Part shown: positions 1-8,304 of the stretch, in pieces
Numbering within the stretch: position 1 is the first letter of the stretch
Layout: the number at the start of each line of letters is the position of its first letter
Assembly (NCBI GenBank): GCA_030594645.1
Contig: JAUVEU010000013.1
Location: 1-54,693 of the forward strand
DNA from: Candidatus Aegiribacteria sp.
Lineage (GTDB): Bacteria > Fermentibacterota > Fermentibacteria > Fermentibacterales > JCC-6
Reading direction: 5' to 3'
Length of the DNA: 54,693 nucleotides
The notes under the pieces: model-generated
What the model was told of the DNA's origin: nothing
The model's input: the letters and a program-made list of their open reading frames with translations, nothing else
The model's database searches: none
Translations under genes and position numbers: made by a program

Positions 1-1
1 C

Positions 2-97
2 ACACTGTCCCTATCGTCAATCCGGACGGGATTTTACATTGTAAAGGTTACAGCCGCAGGTATATCAGCACAGACATCGGTAGTTATCCTCAGATAG
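2..97 (+). CDS. C-terminal end of a secreted protein with FlgD-like/T9SS sorting domain (partial)
   Basis: The window opens inside a plus-strand frame that runs to a TAG at 95-97. The last residues read ...TGFYIVKVTAAGIS...VVILR, the classic last strands of FlgD-like/type A secretion-sorting domains (pattern: aliphatic, G-x-Y-hydrophobic-V-x-hydrophobic ... and a final I-L-R). The full-length homologous ending is present at 28185 in the cysteine protease of this window. Only about 31 residues are visible, so the enzymatic or binding part lies outside. The gene converges with the TonB receptor remnant that ends at 160. Confidence 0.6.
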   Translation, partial: TLSLSSIRTGFYIVKVTAAGISAQTSVVILR

Positions 98-159
98 GAT
101 CTGCATCGTTCATTAACCGTTTTACCGATTGGTCGGCGACAGTTCGCTTTGCAGTACAT

Positions 160-902
160 CTACCAGATTAGGCTCAACCCGAACAGAATATGACGGGAAG
201 TTGACCATGCCGATGGATCACCGTAGTATCCTGTTGGATCATGATCCGGTTCACCATCACCGTTCATATCAGCATCATACCAGGATGCATCCATGATTGT
301 ACTGATATTTTTTCGTTGAAAATGTTAAGGATATTGCAGTACAAATTGAAAGTCAGATCATTTATCCAGATCTGTTTGTTAATCTTAAGATCAGCGATTG
401 TTTCAGCAGGATATCTGTTTTGATTTCGGAAAAACGGATGCGTTTCATGTTCCGGATTATCATATGGGCAACCGCTTCCATACTGCCAGATGAGGTTAAG
501 ACCAAATCCCTCAAGAAATGAATAATCAGCCAATCTGGGGCCTTCTCCCCTTGGTACACGGAAATCCAGGCTGATATTGACAGTATGACGCTGATCCCAG
601 TCATAGTAGGTATCGTCATCTGGAATTTGATAACCGGCCCAACCATAGGAATAGTTTTCAGTGGGACTGGAGTTTCTCCCTTTTACTATCGCGTAGGTGT
701 AATTTACAACCGAGGATAAGAATTCGCTCGCTCCTGTTGCAAGTGAGAGCTCAATACCACGAGCTGATCTGGATCCGGTGCTGTTTACATACATACAAAA
801 GTAATCCTCCAACGAAGCTCCTTCTTCTGTGAACAATTCACCTTCTTCGCTTACTACAATCCTGTCTCTGTTTGCATCAGCAGACGGGGAGTACCTTTTC
901 AT
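160..902 (-). pseudogene. TonB-dependent receptor, C-terminal beta-barrel fragment with frameshift
   Basis: The open part (264-902) encodes outer-membrane beta-barrel sequence: an SRSARGIELSL strand, a NYTYAIVKG strand, a DWDQRHTVNISL strand (typical of the TonB-receptor barrel) and LYCNILNIFNEK. The frame then ends prematurely. Adding one T to the T6 run at 308-313 (one A in the coding strand) restores a perfect family ending: NISTIMDASWYDADMNGDG, then PTGYYGDPSAW and HILFGLSLIW, stopping at 160-162. The N-terminal plug and most of the barrel are missing: the frame closes about 12 codons upstream of 902, where a propeller gene on the other strand begins. It is therefore both 5'-truncated and frameshifted. 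Either a real pseudogene or an assembly or consensus error; the barrel identity is secure. Confidence 0.7.
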
Positions 903-1200
903 ATTTAGTAAGTCAAGCTACGAACCGCGTTATGAAGTAGTAAGGTTGGCGAATGGTGAAAGCATTTACAATATCAGAACACTACAGGTTTATACTTACG
1001 GTATTCGTCTTCCCGGAACCAATGTTGCAGTCCTTGTATGTAAGGATGACGATAAAATCTCAATACTGAATCTGGACAACAGAATATTTGCTCCGACCGT
1101 AACCACCGGTCCTGACCCGATTGCTGTAGCGGCTTCACATGACGGTTCAGAACTGTATGTCATTGATGGCTTGACTTCCAGGATTTACTTCTTCAGATAA
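829..1200 (+). pseudogene. Beta-propeller (YVTN/lactonase-like) gene, 5'-truncated
   Basis: From about position 875 the frame reads like the end of a surface propeller: SADGEYLFIFS, a VVRLANGE blade, GIRLPGTNVAVLV, and a final GPDPIAVAASHDGSELYVID blade, which is the YVTN-type repeat signature. The beginning (829-875) lies antisense to TonB-receptor coding sequence, has no signal peptide and no ribosome binding site, and looks like read-through. The gene appears to have lost its 5' end at a junction around 875-905. The real protein family usually has several hundred residues; about 105 remain. The stop at 1198-1200 overlaps the next small reading frame. Confidence 0.5.
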
Positions 1201-1469
1201 AACTGTCATCAATAAGTCTTTTTCTTCTTATTTCACTTTTTACAGTTGCTTATGCGTGTTTCCACTTTCTAACAAAAGTAACTGGATATGGACACAAAGG
1301 AAGAGTTCATCCAGACTTCAATGATAAAATTGCAGGAAGACCAGATCCCCACTGGGTTCAGGAATATGGAATTGCTTTAATTAATCATGAGCCCAGGCTG
1401 TCATTCCGCTTTTTGCTCTTGTATGGACGACTTTGTTTGTGGTATTTTCGGGCGTTCAGAGCAAATTAA
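1197..1469 (+). other. Small membrane-anchored ORF lacking a canonical start (reads ATA)
   Basis: A 90-codon frame starts where the propeller fragment stops (TAA 1198-1200). Translated from ATA at 1197 it reads IKLSSISLFLLISLFTVAYAC, a convincing signal anchor or signal peptide. A plausible polar body follows: TGYGHKGRVHPDFNDKIAG and DPHWVQEYGIALINHEPRL, ending FRAFRAN-stop at 1467-1469. No ATG, GTG or TTG exists at the N-terminus in this frame. I infer either an ATG-to-ATA change or a fragment; I do not recognise the family. The overlapping stop/start geometry with the upstream gene suggests it was once translated with it. Confidence 0.35.
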
Positions 1470-1603
1470 CCGATACTGACCATTGTGCGGTAATAAAATT
1501 ATTCCACCAGATACACGTGCAGTTCAAGGTACTGTGATGATATTGCGTATGTGTGAACGGTACGATTGTCGCAATATGTGCGGCTGTTTATAGAAAGGTC
1601 CAG

Positions 1604-2671
1604 ATGAAAATACCGAGTCTTACAATCGGTGATCTGACTATTAGAGTTCCTATTATTCAAGGCGGTATGGGTGTATCCGTGTCAAAGGCATCATTGGCAT
1701 CTGCAGTCTCTCTTATGGGCGGACTCGGTGTAATTGCCAGTGTGGGTCTTGGCGAGGATATGGCTTCGACGATACCCTTCGAGGAAAGATCCCGCCAGGC
1801 TCTGGCAACCGAGATCAGGGAAGTAAAGCAGAAGGGTCTGCCAGTGGGTGTAAACGTGATGGTGGCGCTCACGAATTATAGCGATCTGGTGCAGACATCT
1901 GCGGAGGAAGGTGTTGATGTATTGTTTTCAGGTGCCGGGCTTCCCCTGCGTTTACCTGAATATATCGGCAATTCTCCGATGAAGCTGGTTCCTATCATTT
2001 CGTCAGGTCGAGCTGCGGATATGGTGTGCAGAACATGGTCCAAGAGATATTCGCGATTCCCGGACGCTCTGGTCGTGGAAGGCCCGATGGCTGGCGGCCA
2101 TCTTGGTTTCAAATTAGAAGATCTTGTGGATGGCACTGCTGCCAATCTCGAGACACTGGTGCGCGATACAATTGAAATCGCTGATCGCTATGAACAACAG
2201 GCAGGACGGAAGATTCCCGTTATAGCTGCGGGTGGTATCTACACAGGGGCTGACATTGTCAGGTTCCTGAATATAGGGGCAAGCGGCGTTCAAATGGGCA
2301 CACGTTTTGTGGCTACTCATGAATGCGATGTCTCAGATGCCTACAAGCAGTCGTATGTGGATGCGACCGAGGACGACATAGCTTTGATACTATCACCTGT
2401 AGGTCTCCCCGCACGCGTGATTAAGACATCATTCGTCCAGGAAAGTCTTGGTGAAAAACAGAAATTCGCCTGCTTTTACAAATGCCTGCTGACATGCGAC
2501 GCAGACGCAGCGAATTACTGCATCGCGCTTGCGTTGTTGAACTCATCTCGCGGGAAGCTCGATAAAGGTTTTCCAATGTGCGGCCAGAACGTATATCGGA
2601 TCAACAAGATAGTAAGCGTCGAGGAGCTGATGGAGGAATTAACCCAGGAAGCGGAATCTCTCCTTTCCTGA
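1604..2671 (+). CDS. Nitronate monooxygenase / FabK-like FMN oxidoreductase
   Basis: TIM-barrel flavoprotein of the nitronate monooxygenase (2-nitropropane dioxygenase) / enoyl-ACP reductase II superfamily. Visible motifs are the N-terminal VPIIQGGMGVSVS phosphate-side segment, VVEGPMAGGHLGF (the glycine-rich stretch with the His that acts as base in class I nitronate monooxygenases), PVIAAGGIYTGADI and GASGVQMGTRFVATHE for FMN binding. The C-terminal SPVGLPAR and late CxxxLLTC segment are typical of the anaerobe-type subgroup. About 355 residues, normal length. I chose ATG 1604, which has AGAAAGG about 9 bases upstream; the ATG-like codon at 1553 has no site. Physiological substrate is uncertain: nitronate detoxification or enoyl-ACP reduction. 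Confidence 0.85.
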   Translation: MKIPSLTIGDLTIRVPIIQGGMGVSVSKASLASAVSLMGGLGVIASVGLGEDMASTIPFEERSRQALATEIREVKQKGLPVGVNVMVALTNYSDLVQTSAEEGVDVLFSGAGLPLRLPEYIGNSPMKLVPIISSGRAADMVCRTWSKRYSRFPDALVVEGPMAGGHLGFKLEDLVDGTAANLETLVRDTIEIADRYEQQAGRKIPVIAAGGIYTGADIVRFLNIGASGVQMGTRFVATHECDVSDAYKQSYVDATEDDIALILSPVGLPARVIKTSFVQESLGEKQKFACFYKCLLTCDADAANYCIALALLNSSRGKLDKGFPMCGQNVYRINKIVSVEELMEELTQEAESLLS

Positions 2672-2814
2672 GCGGCCAATAACAGGAATAATTGACATTA
2701 TTTGAACATTCCTCCGGCTGGTATTTGTAACTAAAGCATTGACATGTACTTTCAAGGGTTTTAGCTTATTTGGCAGTAATGGTATTTACTTAATAAACTC
2801 CTGGAGGAACAATC

Positions 2815-3147
2815 ATGAAACCCGTTCTTCTGCTGCTATGCATATTCGCTTTTTCCGTTCTGGCCCATCAGGAACAGATTACGCAGCTTCGTGTTACCCC
2901 GTCTCCGCTGGATTCCGGCAGACCATCTGTTGAACTGATGCCATGTCAACCTGAGAATCATACATCTCCTCAACTTTCCCACTGGAAATCACACTGGTTT
3001 GACCACACTGCGATTTCTCACCTCCAGGCAGGACATTTTGTCACATGCTGCAATGATGATTCTTCGGATTCCCCGATACATACATACTCAACATGGGCAA
3101 AAACATCTGATGAGAGAAAGAAACGGAAAAAAGCAATTACTTCCTGA
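2815..3147 (+). CDS. Small secreted protein of unknown function
   Basis: Begins with a clear signal peptide (MKPVLLLLCIFAFSVLAHQ) behind an excellent ribosome binding site (CTGGAGGAAC, 7 bases before ATG 2815). The remaining ~90 residues are polar, rich in His, Ser and Pro, and end in a basic DERKKRKK stretch. No family is recognised. The last 11 bases overlap the convergent methyltransferase gene. The low-complexity second half could mean that the original C-terminus was lost through a frameshift; only the start is well supported. Confidence 0.45.
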   Translation: MKPVLLLLCIFAFSVLAHQEQITQLRVTPSPLDSGRPSVELMPCQPENHTSPQLSHWKSHWFDHTAISHLQAGHFVTCCNDDSSDSPIHTYSTWAKTSDERKKRKKAITS

Positions 3148-3946
3148 GAAGGTAGACATCCTGCGATGTATCCGGCGAACCTGATGGTTCGTAGTACAGA
3201 ATTTCCAATTGACCTGCAAGAACATTTCGAAAATAGCTGTCAGGATGATATGCAAGGCAGTAATTCGCCCCTGACCTTTCTGGTTCAATCACAACGAATC
3301 TTCCTGACCTGAACTCCGCAGCTTCCTTATCGGTGAGTTCTCCTATCCGATTTTTTCCCTTTATCGTTACAAGAAGAAATCCTCCCGGCATGAGCACACG
3401 GCACAGTTCCTTCATCCAGTGCCTCTGAAGACCTTCACGAAAATGTCCAAACACCGCGACTGCGAATACAAAATCAAAACTGTTATCTGCGTATTTCAGT
3501 GCTGACTCAAGCCCGTTTGTGCTGAACTGACCGAATGTCAGGTTCTTTCGGGACCATTCTATCAGCTTCGGGTTGATATCTGTGCCATACATCTTCAGCT
3601 CCTCAAAGCTCCGCCAGTGTCTTGCAATACGTCCGCAGCCACATCCGAAATCGAGTATTCTCTCGAAATCATCGATGTTTCTTCCATTCTTCTGAAGAAT
3701 GCTCAGGATTGCGGCTGCTCCTGTCTTTCCGGTTGAGAAAAAGTGAACCGGATCGTAATTAGCGGCTACCGGAAAACAAAGATGTGGAGGAGGGTATGGT
3801 AGACCGTCCGGCGCAAGTTCATTTCCGTGCTGAATGCGCCATTGCAGGGTTTTCAACTGTCCTGTCAGTTTTCTGTATGTATATCGCCCTGCTTGCAAAA
3901 GGTGAACTGATTTCAATAAATTGCCGGCTGTCTTTCGCATTTTCAT
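3137..3946 (-). CDS. Class I SAM-dependent methyltransferase
   Basis: Rossmann-type methyltransferase of about 269 residues. Motif I is ILDFGCGCGRIARHW, followed by the acidic motif II loop MYGTDINPKLIEW, motif III around YADNSFDFVFAVAVFGHF, and the post-motif VLMPGGFLLVTIKG. The substrate is not evident. ATG 3946 lies directly after the TAG (3948-3950) of the radical SAM gene, so the pair is probably translationally coupled; an ATG at 3961 would overlap it. The partnership suggests joint modification of one peptide, glycan or lipid. It converges on the small secreted protein gene. Confidence 0.8.
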   Translation of the reverse strand: MKMRKTAGNLLKSVHLLQAGRYTYRKLTGQLKTLQWRIQHGNELAPDGLPYPPPHLCFPVAANYDPVHFFSTGKTGAAAILSILQKNGRNIDDFERILDFGCGCGRIARHWRSFEELKMYGTDINPKLIEWSRKNLTFGQFSTNGLESALKYADNSFDFVFAVAVFGHFREGLQRHWMKELCRVLMPGGFLLVTIKGKNRIGELTDKEAAEFRSGRFVVIEPERSGANYCLAYHPDSYFRNVLAGQLEILYYEPSGSPDTSQDVYLLRK

Positions 3947-3947
3947 T

Positions 3948-5231
3948 CTATATTGATGCATCGGTTTTGTAATTGTTCAGTCCGTTTTTTAACAGTTTGT
4001 ATGAGTGTCCCAGATGTTTGTAAACAAATTCCGGATCATAGGCTGCATTGTGACTCACCGGTAATTGAACCATTCTATTAACATGCAGGAACAGCGCCTG
4101 CGCATCCCGCAGCCTCCCTTTACGGAGCAATTTATTGCCAAGGTTGAGGGTTTGTTTAAGTTCCGGTTCGTACAGTTGATAGAAGTCAGATGTTACTATC
4201 GTGCTGAGAGAAGGACTTCTTTTCACTTTCCTCCATAGTTTTCGTGCTGTACCGTGCAGGATTTGACTACGCTTAAGTAATTGGCTCAGTGTCTGTCTTT
4301 TTCTGAGGGATTTGAAAGAGTCCATTTGAATGCTCCGTGACGGCACTTCAAGATCGATGAGGCAACTTCGCAGCTCCTCAGAAGATGTAATATCTGTGGA
4401 CCAATTGCCTTTATGAGTAAAGACGAATCGAAGTTCGTGAACTCCTGTTTCAGAAGCCATTTCAAAGGCTTTTCTGAGCTGGTCAGTATTATCGTTGTGG
4501 CTGAACAGGATGTATCGCCAGATCATGCGAACGGATGATCCGGAGGATCTGGCAGCTCCGGTGAAGGATTTCATGTAACTGTATGCTTTCGCAAAGTTTC
4601 CACCGACTCTGTATTTTTCGTAACTCTCCTGATCCACGCCGTCTATGGAAAACTGTATCTGATCCAGACCGGAAAAAACATTATTCAGCTCGAAATCTCC
4701 ATGAGCGTTTGTAATTAAGGAGAGAAAGGCTTTGGGATAGTACTTTCGGGCCAGGCTTACTATCTGCCAGAGATCTGGATTCATCAGAGGCTCGCCATGA
4801 CCTGAAAAATCGAATGTTCGGATGTCGATCCCGCTCCCGGAGAAATCCTTCAGCACTTTCTGGAATACAGCGGGTGAGAGTGTGCTGGGCAGCGGCAGCC
4901 TTTCTCTTTCTTCAGGCGTTGCGCATGCTTTGCATTCAAGTGTACATCTGGAAGAGGGCTCAACCTGCATAACATTGAGCATGCGGCTGTTGAAGCAAGG
5001 CGAACCCCTGGAGGACAGGCAATAGCATCCAGGACAGGTTTCGGGAAATGGCAGAGTGTTTCCGGCAAGCTTCTTTGAAATCAATGAACATGGGCCATCA
5101 TCTGAGAAAATGCGGGACATCCTTTTTAAAGGATCGTATGCCTGCAGGACTTTGTCACTTCCCGCATCGTCCCAGCAGACGAAATTACCATTTGCCCTGA
5201 GGAAGAGACTGTCTGCGCCTGGACATTGCAT
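3948..5231 (-). CDS. Radical SAM protein
   Basis: Radical SAM enzyme of 427 residues. The [4Fe-4S] cluster motif is C96-x3-C100-x2-C103 (RCTLECKAC), followed by the FSGHGEPLMNPDLW segment that corresponds to the GGE/SAM-binding region, and ITNAHG and FSIDG strands of the partial TIM barrel. N-terminal Cys residues (CPG at 3, CW at 19, CPGCYC at 66-71, C79) precede the core, so an extra N-terminal metal site is possible. This resembles a SPASM-like site moved to the front. The C-terminus (310-427) has helical tetratrico-like character. It is followed without gap by a methyltransferase. Target unknown; modification of a peptide or glycan is an inference. Confidence 0.8.
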   Translation of the reverse strand: MQCPGADSLFLRANGNFVCWDDAGSDKVLQAYDPLKRMSRIFSDDGPCSLISKKLAGNTLPFPETCPGCYCLSSRGSPCFNSRMLNVMQVEPSSRCTLECKACATPEERERLPLPSTLSPAVFQKVLKDFSGSGIDIRTFDFSGHGEPLMNPDLWQIVSLARKYYPKAFLSLITNAHGDFELNNVFSGLDQIQFSIDGVDQESYEKYRVGGNFAKAYSYMKSFTGAARSSGSSVRMIWRYILFSHNDNTDQLRKAFEMASETGVHELRFVFTHKGNWSTDITSSEELRSCLIDLEVPSRSIQMDSFKSLRKRQTLSQLLKRSQILHGTARKLWRKVKRSPSLSTIVTSDFYQLYEPELKQTLNLGNKLLRKGRLRDAQALFLHVNRMVQLPVSHNAAYDPEFVYKHLGHSYKLLKNGLNNYKTDASI

Positions 5232-5397
5232 TCCTGTATCCTTCTGTTAATTATGGTCGTTCCCTGCACAGGTAGTATAAAGCTATAAATCCATAGAGAA
5301 AATCGCGCTGGTTTATAGATCAGGAGAAATCCTTGCTGCACCAATCAGTATTTTAGTATAAACGATAGATATCCTTATAATGAAATGGAGAGTCCCT

Positions 5398-6345
5398 ATG
5401 CTTAGAAAAAATCCTGTACAGAATTTCATGCGATCACTGATACGTCTTGTAGTATTCGCACCGCTCTGGCTGCTGTTCGTATGGTCTGATTTTGATGTTG
5501 TCAATTTCGAGTTCGATCTCACGGTGCTCTGGATCATCTTCAAGACTATCGCTATCTTCTGGTTTGCCAATATCTTCGCCAAGATGGTTCATGTCCTGCC
5601 CCAGTGGCAGAGGATGGTTCTTCTTCGGCTTGGAAAATCTGTTGGAGCGAGGGGTCCCGGTTTCTTTCTTGTTCCGCCATTTATTTATTCCGTTGCGCGT
5701 ATACTCGATATCCGCATAACCACCTATGAAGTAAAAGCCACCAAGACCCTCACAAAGGACAATATTCCCATTGACGTTACCGCTGCAGTTGAGCTGGAGA
5801 TCGAAGATCCTGAAAAAGCCGCCATCGATGTTCAGAACTACTGGAAGACAACCGAATGGGCATCAATGGAAGCGTTGAAGAGTACTATAGGAAGCAACGA
5901 CCTCAGACCTCTGCTGAGCGAAACGGACAGAATAGCGGAAGACCTGAAGAGGGGTATCGATTCCGCTGCATCGGACTTCGGTGTTAATGTTCGAGCTGTG
6001 AGGATAACCGATGTGGGTACGCCCCGTTCACTGGTGGAGGAGCTTGCAGTTATCGCCAGAGCAGAGAGGTCCGCAAAGGCCAAGAAGATACAGGCGGAAG
6101 CCGAGAAGTTTGTGGCAACTTCCCTTGCGGAAGCTGCAAAAACCCTTGCATCAGTGCCTAATTCAATGGATCTAAGGCAGATACAGGCACTGCTGGATAT
6201 CTCCAAGGAAGAGAATTCAATTGTGATTGTCTATCCGATGTCAAGCATGATGGGACAGCAGATAGCCGCGGCAACTGCCGGGAACAAGGTGAAAAATCGT
6301 AAATCTACCAATATTCCTCTGGAGGATCTGACCACCCAGCAGTAA
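5398..6345 (+). CDS. SPFH/band 7 (slipin-type) membrane protein
   Basis: N-terminal hydrophobic segments (about residues 12-30 and 40-60) are followed by a stomatin/prohibitin homology domain: the QWQRMVLLRLGKSVGARGPGFFLVPPF entry strands, TLTKDNIPIDVTAAVELEIEDPEKAA, and GVNVRAVRITDVGTP. An Ala/Glu-rich coiled coil follows (AVIARAERSAKAKKIQAEAEKF) with the LLDISKE region typical of slipins. Such proteins oligomerise in membrane microdomains and often partner with NfeD proteases; no NfeD gene is adjacent. I chose ATG 5398 (TGGAGAG upstream) over ATG 5380. It is divergent from the radical SAM gene. Confidence 0.85.
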   Translation: MLRKNPVQNFMRSLIRLVVFAPLWLLFVWSDFDVVNFEFDLTVLWIIFKTIAIFWFANIFAKMVHVLPQWQRMVLLRLGKSVGARGPGFFLVPPFIYSVARILDIRITTYEVKATKTLTKDNIPIDVTAAVELEIEDPEKAAIDVQNYWKTTEWASMEALKSTIGSNDLRPLLSETDRIAEDLKRGIDSAASDFGVNVRAVRITDVGTPRSLVEELAVIARAERSAKAKKIQAEAEKFVATSLAEAAKTLASVPNSMDLRQIQALLDISKEENSIVIVYPMSSMMGQQIAAATAGNKVKNRKSTNIPLEDLTTQQ

Positions 6346-6408
6346 CAGGAACTGTTATTCTATTCGAGGAATGCATAACGGATAGGAAAGAGAGGAATTT
6401 TGATACTA

Positions 6409-7023
6409 ATGAAATACACTGCTGCAGCACTGATCGCCCTGCTTTCGGTTCTTACCCTGTCATGCGGCGCTGACAGTTCGGATACAGCACAGGAATCTGA
6501 GGTTGAGGTTCCGTCCGAACTGGATACCGACCAGGCTGAACCGGCAACAGACGATGAAGATATTTTCCTTCTCGGAAACGGTCGTGCCGGACTCTTTGAA
6601 GTAGGAATGAGTGGTGAGATTATTGCGGAGATCGCACAAGCATACGGAGATGTTGAGTTAGAGGAAGTGGATCTGATGCTTGAAGGCATGCATGCACCGG
6701 CAATAAGCATTACATTTCCGCAGGATATTTCAGAATCCCTGGTACTGGAACTCGACATTGAGGATGCAACCGTTTACAGGATCAAGGTATACTCCGATCG
6801 CTTCGAAACCGACAGGGGAACTGGAACCGCTTCAACTTTGGAAGATCTTCAGGCTAACTACCAGTTCGAAGGTGTATTCTGGGGTGAAAGCGGTAACCCT
6901 TTTGTTTTTATCGAGGAACTGAACGCTTCGGTTATTCTTGTGCCGGGTGAATGGTGGAATATTGGAGTACTGGAAGAGGATATCCCACCAGATACGAAGA
7001 TATCATCGTTTCTGATCCTATAA
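6409..7023 (+). CDS. Predicted lipoprotein, unknown function
   Basis: ATG 6409 follows AGAGAGG and starts a lipoprotein signal, KYTAAALIALLSVLTLSCG, with the lipobox cysteine in LTLSC. A Glu/Asp-rich linker (about residues 20-55) leads to a small beta-rich domain containing GLFEVGMSGEIIAEI and VYRIKVYSDRF. That layout resembles substrate-binding or inhibitor-like lipoproteins anchored to a membrane. No family assignment is possible by eye. It converges on another lipoprotein gene at 7061. Confidence 0.6.
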   Translation: MKYTAAALIALLSVLTLSCGADSSDTAQESEVEVPSELDTDQAEPATDDEDIFLLGNGRAGLFEVGMSGEIIAEIAQAYGDVELEEVDLMLEGMHAPAISITFPQDISESLVLELDIEDATVYRIKVYSDRFETDRGTGTASTLEDLQANYQFEGVFWGESGNPFVFIEELNASVILVPGEWWNIGVLEEDIPPDTKISSFLIL

Positions 7024-7060
7024 CCCGTATCAACCTGAGACTGTGGCTTTCTTCGGTTTC

Positions 7061-7573
7061 CTACTGGATACCTAGACGGGCGGCTTCCTCCGGTTCCTGC
7101 TCTCTGAGTAAATCCCAAAAGGTGTATTGCGAGAGAATGTTGAAATCAGATATCTCATTCGCGAGATCGTTATCCACCTGCCTGTAGCGGACGATTGCAT
7201 CGTTAACCGAATTCAACACATCCCTGTTAATATGGTAGAACCTGCTCGATGTTGTGCTTGAAACAACTGCTTTCTGCTGATCAGTCATTCCCTCATGAAT
7301 AGCGCCCATCTCCACGAAACGGCTTATGTACTCATCCTTGAGATCAGTCAGTTCAGGCCAAAGCTGTTCAGGATCGAGTTCACGGGTCAGCAGTTCGTCC
7401 AGCTCGGAATACATTTCTTCGTATACATCCGCTATCCTGTTCCCAAGGGCTTCAGGATCAACAAGCTCTTCAGTCTGCTCAATGGTTACATCCGTACCGT
7501 TCTCCGCTTCACCGCCACATCCTCCAGCGAACAGAAAGAACAGAAAAATAATTCCAGTAAATAACAATTTCAT
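7061..7573 (-). CDS. Predicted lipoprotein, helical
   Basis: ATG 7573 has a perfect GGAGG site 7 bases upstream. The lipoprotein signal KLLFTGIIFLFFLFAGGCG ends at a lipobox Cys. The mature part is acidic and mostly alpha-helical (LGNRIADVYEEMYSELDELL, LWPELTDLKDEYISRFVEMG), and the repeated Asp/Glu/Leu pattern suggests a helical bundle. Function unknown. The following gene upstream on this strand (7664-8110) may be cotranscribed. Confidence 0.6.
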   Translation of the reverse strand: MKLLFTGIIFLFFLFAGGCGGEAENGTDVTIEQTEELVDPEALGNRIADVYEEMYSELDELLTRELDPEQLWPELTDLKDEYISRFVEMGAIHEGMTDQQKAVVSSTTSSRFYHINRDVLNSVNDAIVRYRQVDNDLANEISDFNILSQYTFWDLLREQEPEEAARLGIQ

Positions 7574-7663
7574 ATTTGCCTCCTTCACAAATATCGTATC
7601 CGGAACGCTTCAGAATAGAATACTTGATAATATCTCTTCCTGTGCTATTCGCTGCAAGAAGTG

Positions 7664-8110
7664 TCAATCTGTATTCAGCACACGGTCAAGTTCGATATAG
7701 TCTGCTGACTCGACATATTCGATAAGCTGCCTTACAAGATGAGTCAGTGCCGCCTTCGGGCTCTCGCTAATCTTCGATCTGTATTCCTTGATATCATCCC
7801 CGATGATAACGCCGGGGCTCCATTCCGAACTTTCTTCAGATCTTTTGCTTTCTGCGATAGCCTCATCAAGTCGAGCTTCCCGCAGGGCAGTAAGAATCTG
7901 ACTCTCCATCTCCTCCCTGACAGGGATGAGAATTTTGTCGAAGTAGAGCCGGCCCGGCATTTTGTCCGGATTGATTTGCTCTGTGAACATGTGCTGCCAG
8001 AGCACTATGTCATGTTCTTCACCCTCCGGATCCCTTACATTCAGGGCTATTGAACCGCCATCCATGGCATAAGCCCCATCCTCTATAACGAATCTGTCCG
8101 GAATTCTCAT
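7664..8110 (-). CDS. Hypothetical cytosolic protein
   Basis: Protein of 148 residues with no signal sequence or membrane segment. It has an N-terminal beta-rich half (FVIEDGAYAMDGGSIALNV, EGEEHDIVLWQHMF) and a helical C-terminal half (EEMESQILTALREARLDEAIAE, ALTHLVRQLIEYVESADY). The codon usage and length suggest a real gene, but I do not recognise a family. It lies 90 bases upstream of the lipoprotein gene on the same strand. Confidence 0.5.
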   Translation of the reverse strand: MRIPDRFVIEDGAYAMDGGSIALNVRDPEGEEHDIVLWQHMFTEQINPDKMPGRLYFDKILIPVREEMESQILTALREARLDEAIAESKRSEESSEWSPGVIIGDDIKEYRSKISESPKAALTHLVRQLIEYVESADYIELDRVLNTD

Positions 8111-8304
8111 GGCTCAGCTCCCTCCTGATATCGAGAATCCTGCCTGAAGCGACAATACTTCGGACACAGCAACCACGCAACTGAATAGAGCCATAGTCAG
8201 AACAGGAGTACCGGTTGCTTTCAATTCGTATTACAGGTATTTACATCAGATATACCGAGGATTATTAATAGTTAAGAGTCAGAATAACGTTGGATTGTTG
8301 AGAG

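Noticed and set aside
2739-2933. Plus-strand ORF crossing the start of the small secreted protein
   Set aside because: It is a different frame of the same region with no ribosome site; the signal-peptide frame from 2815 is much better supported.
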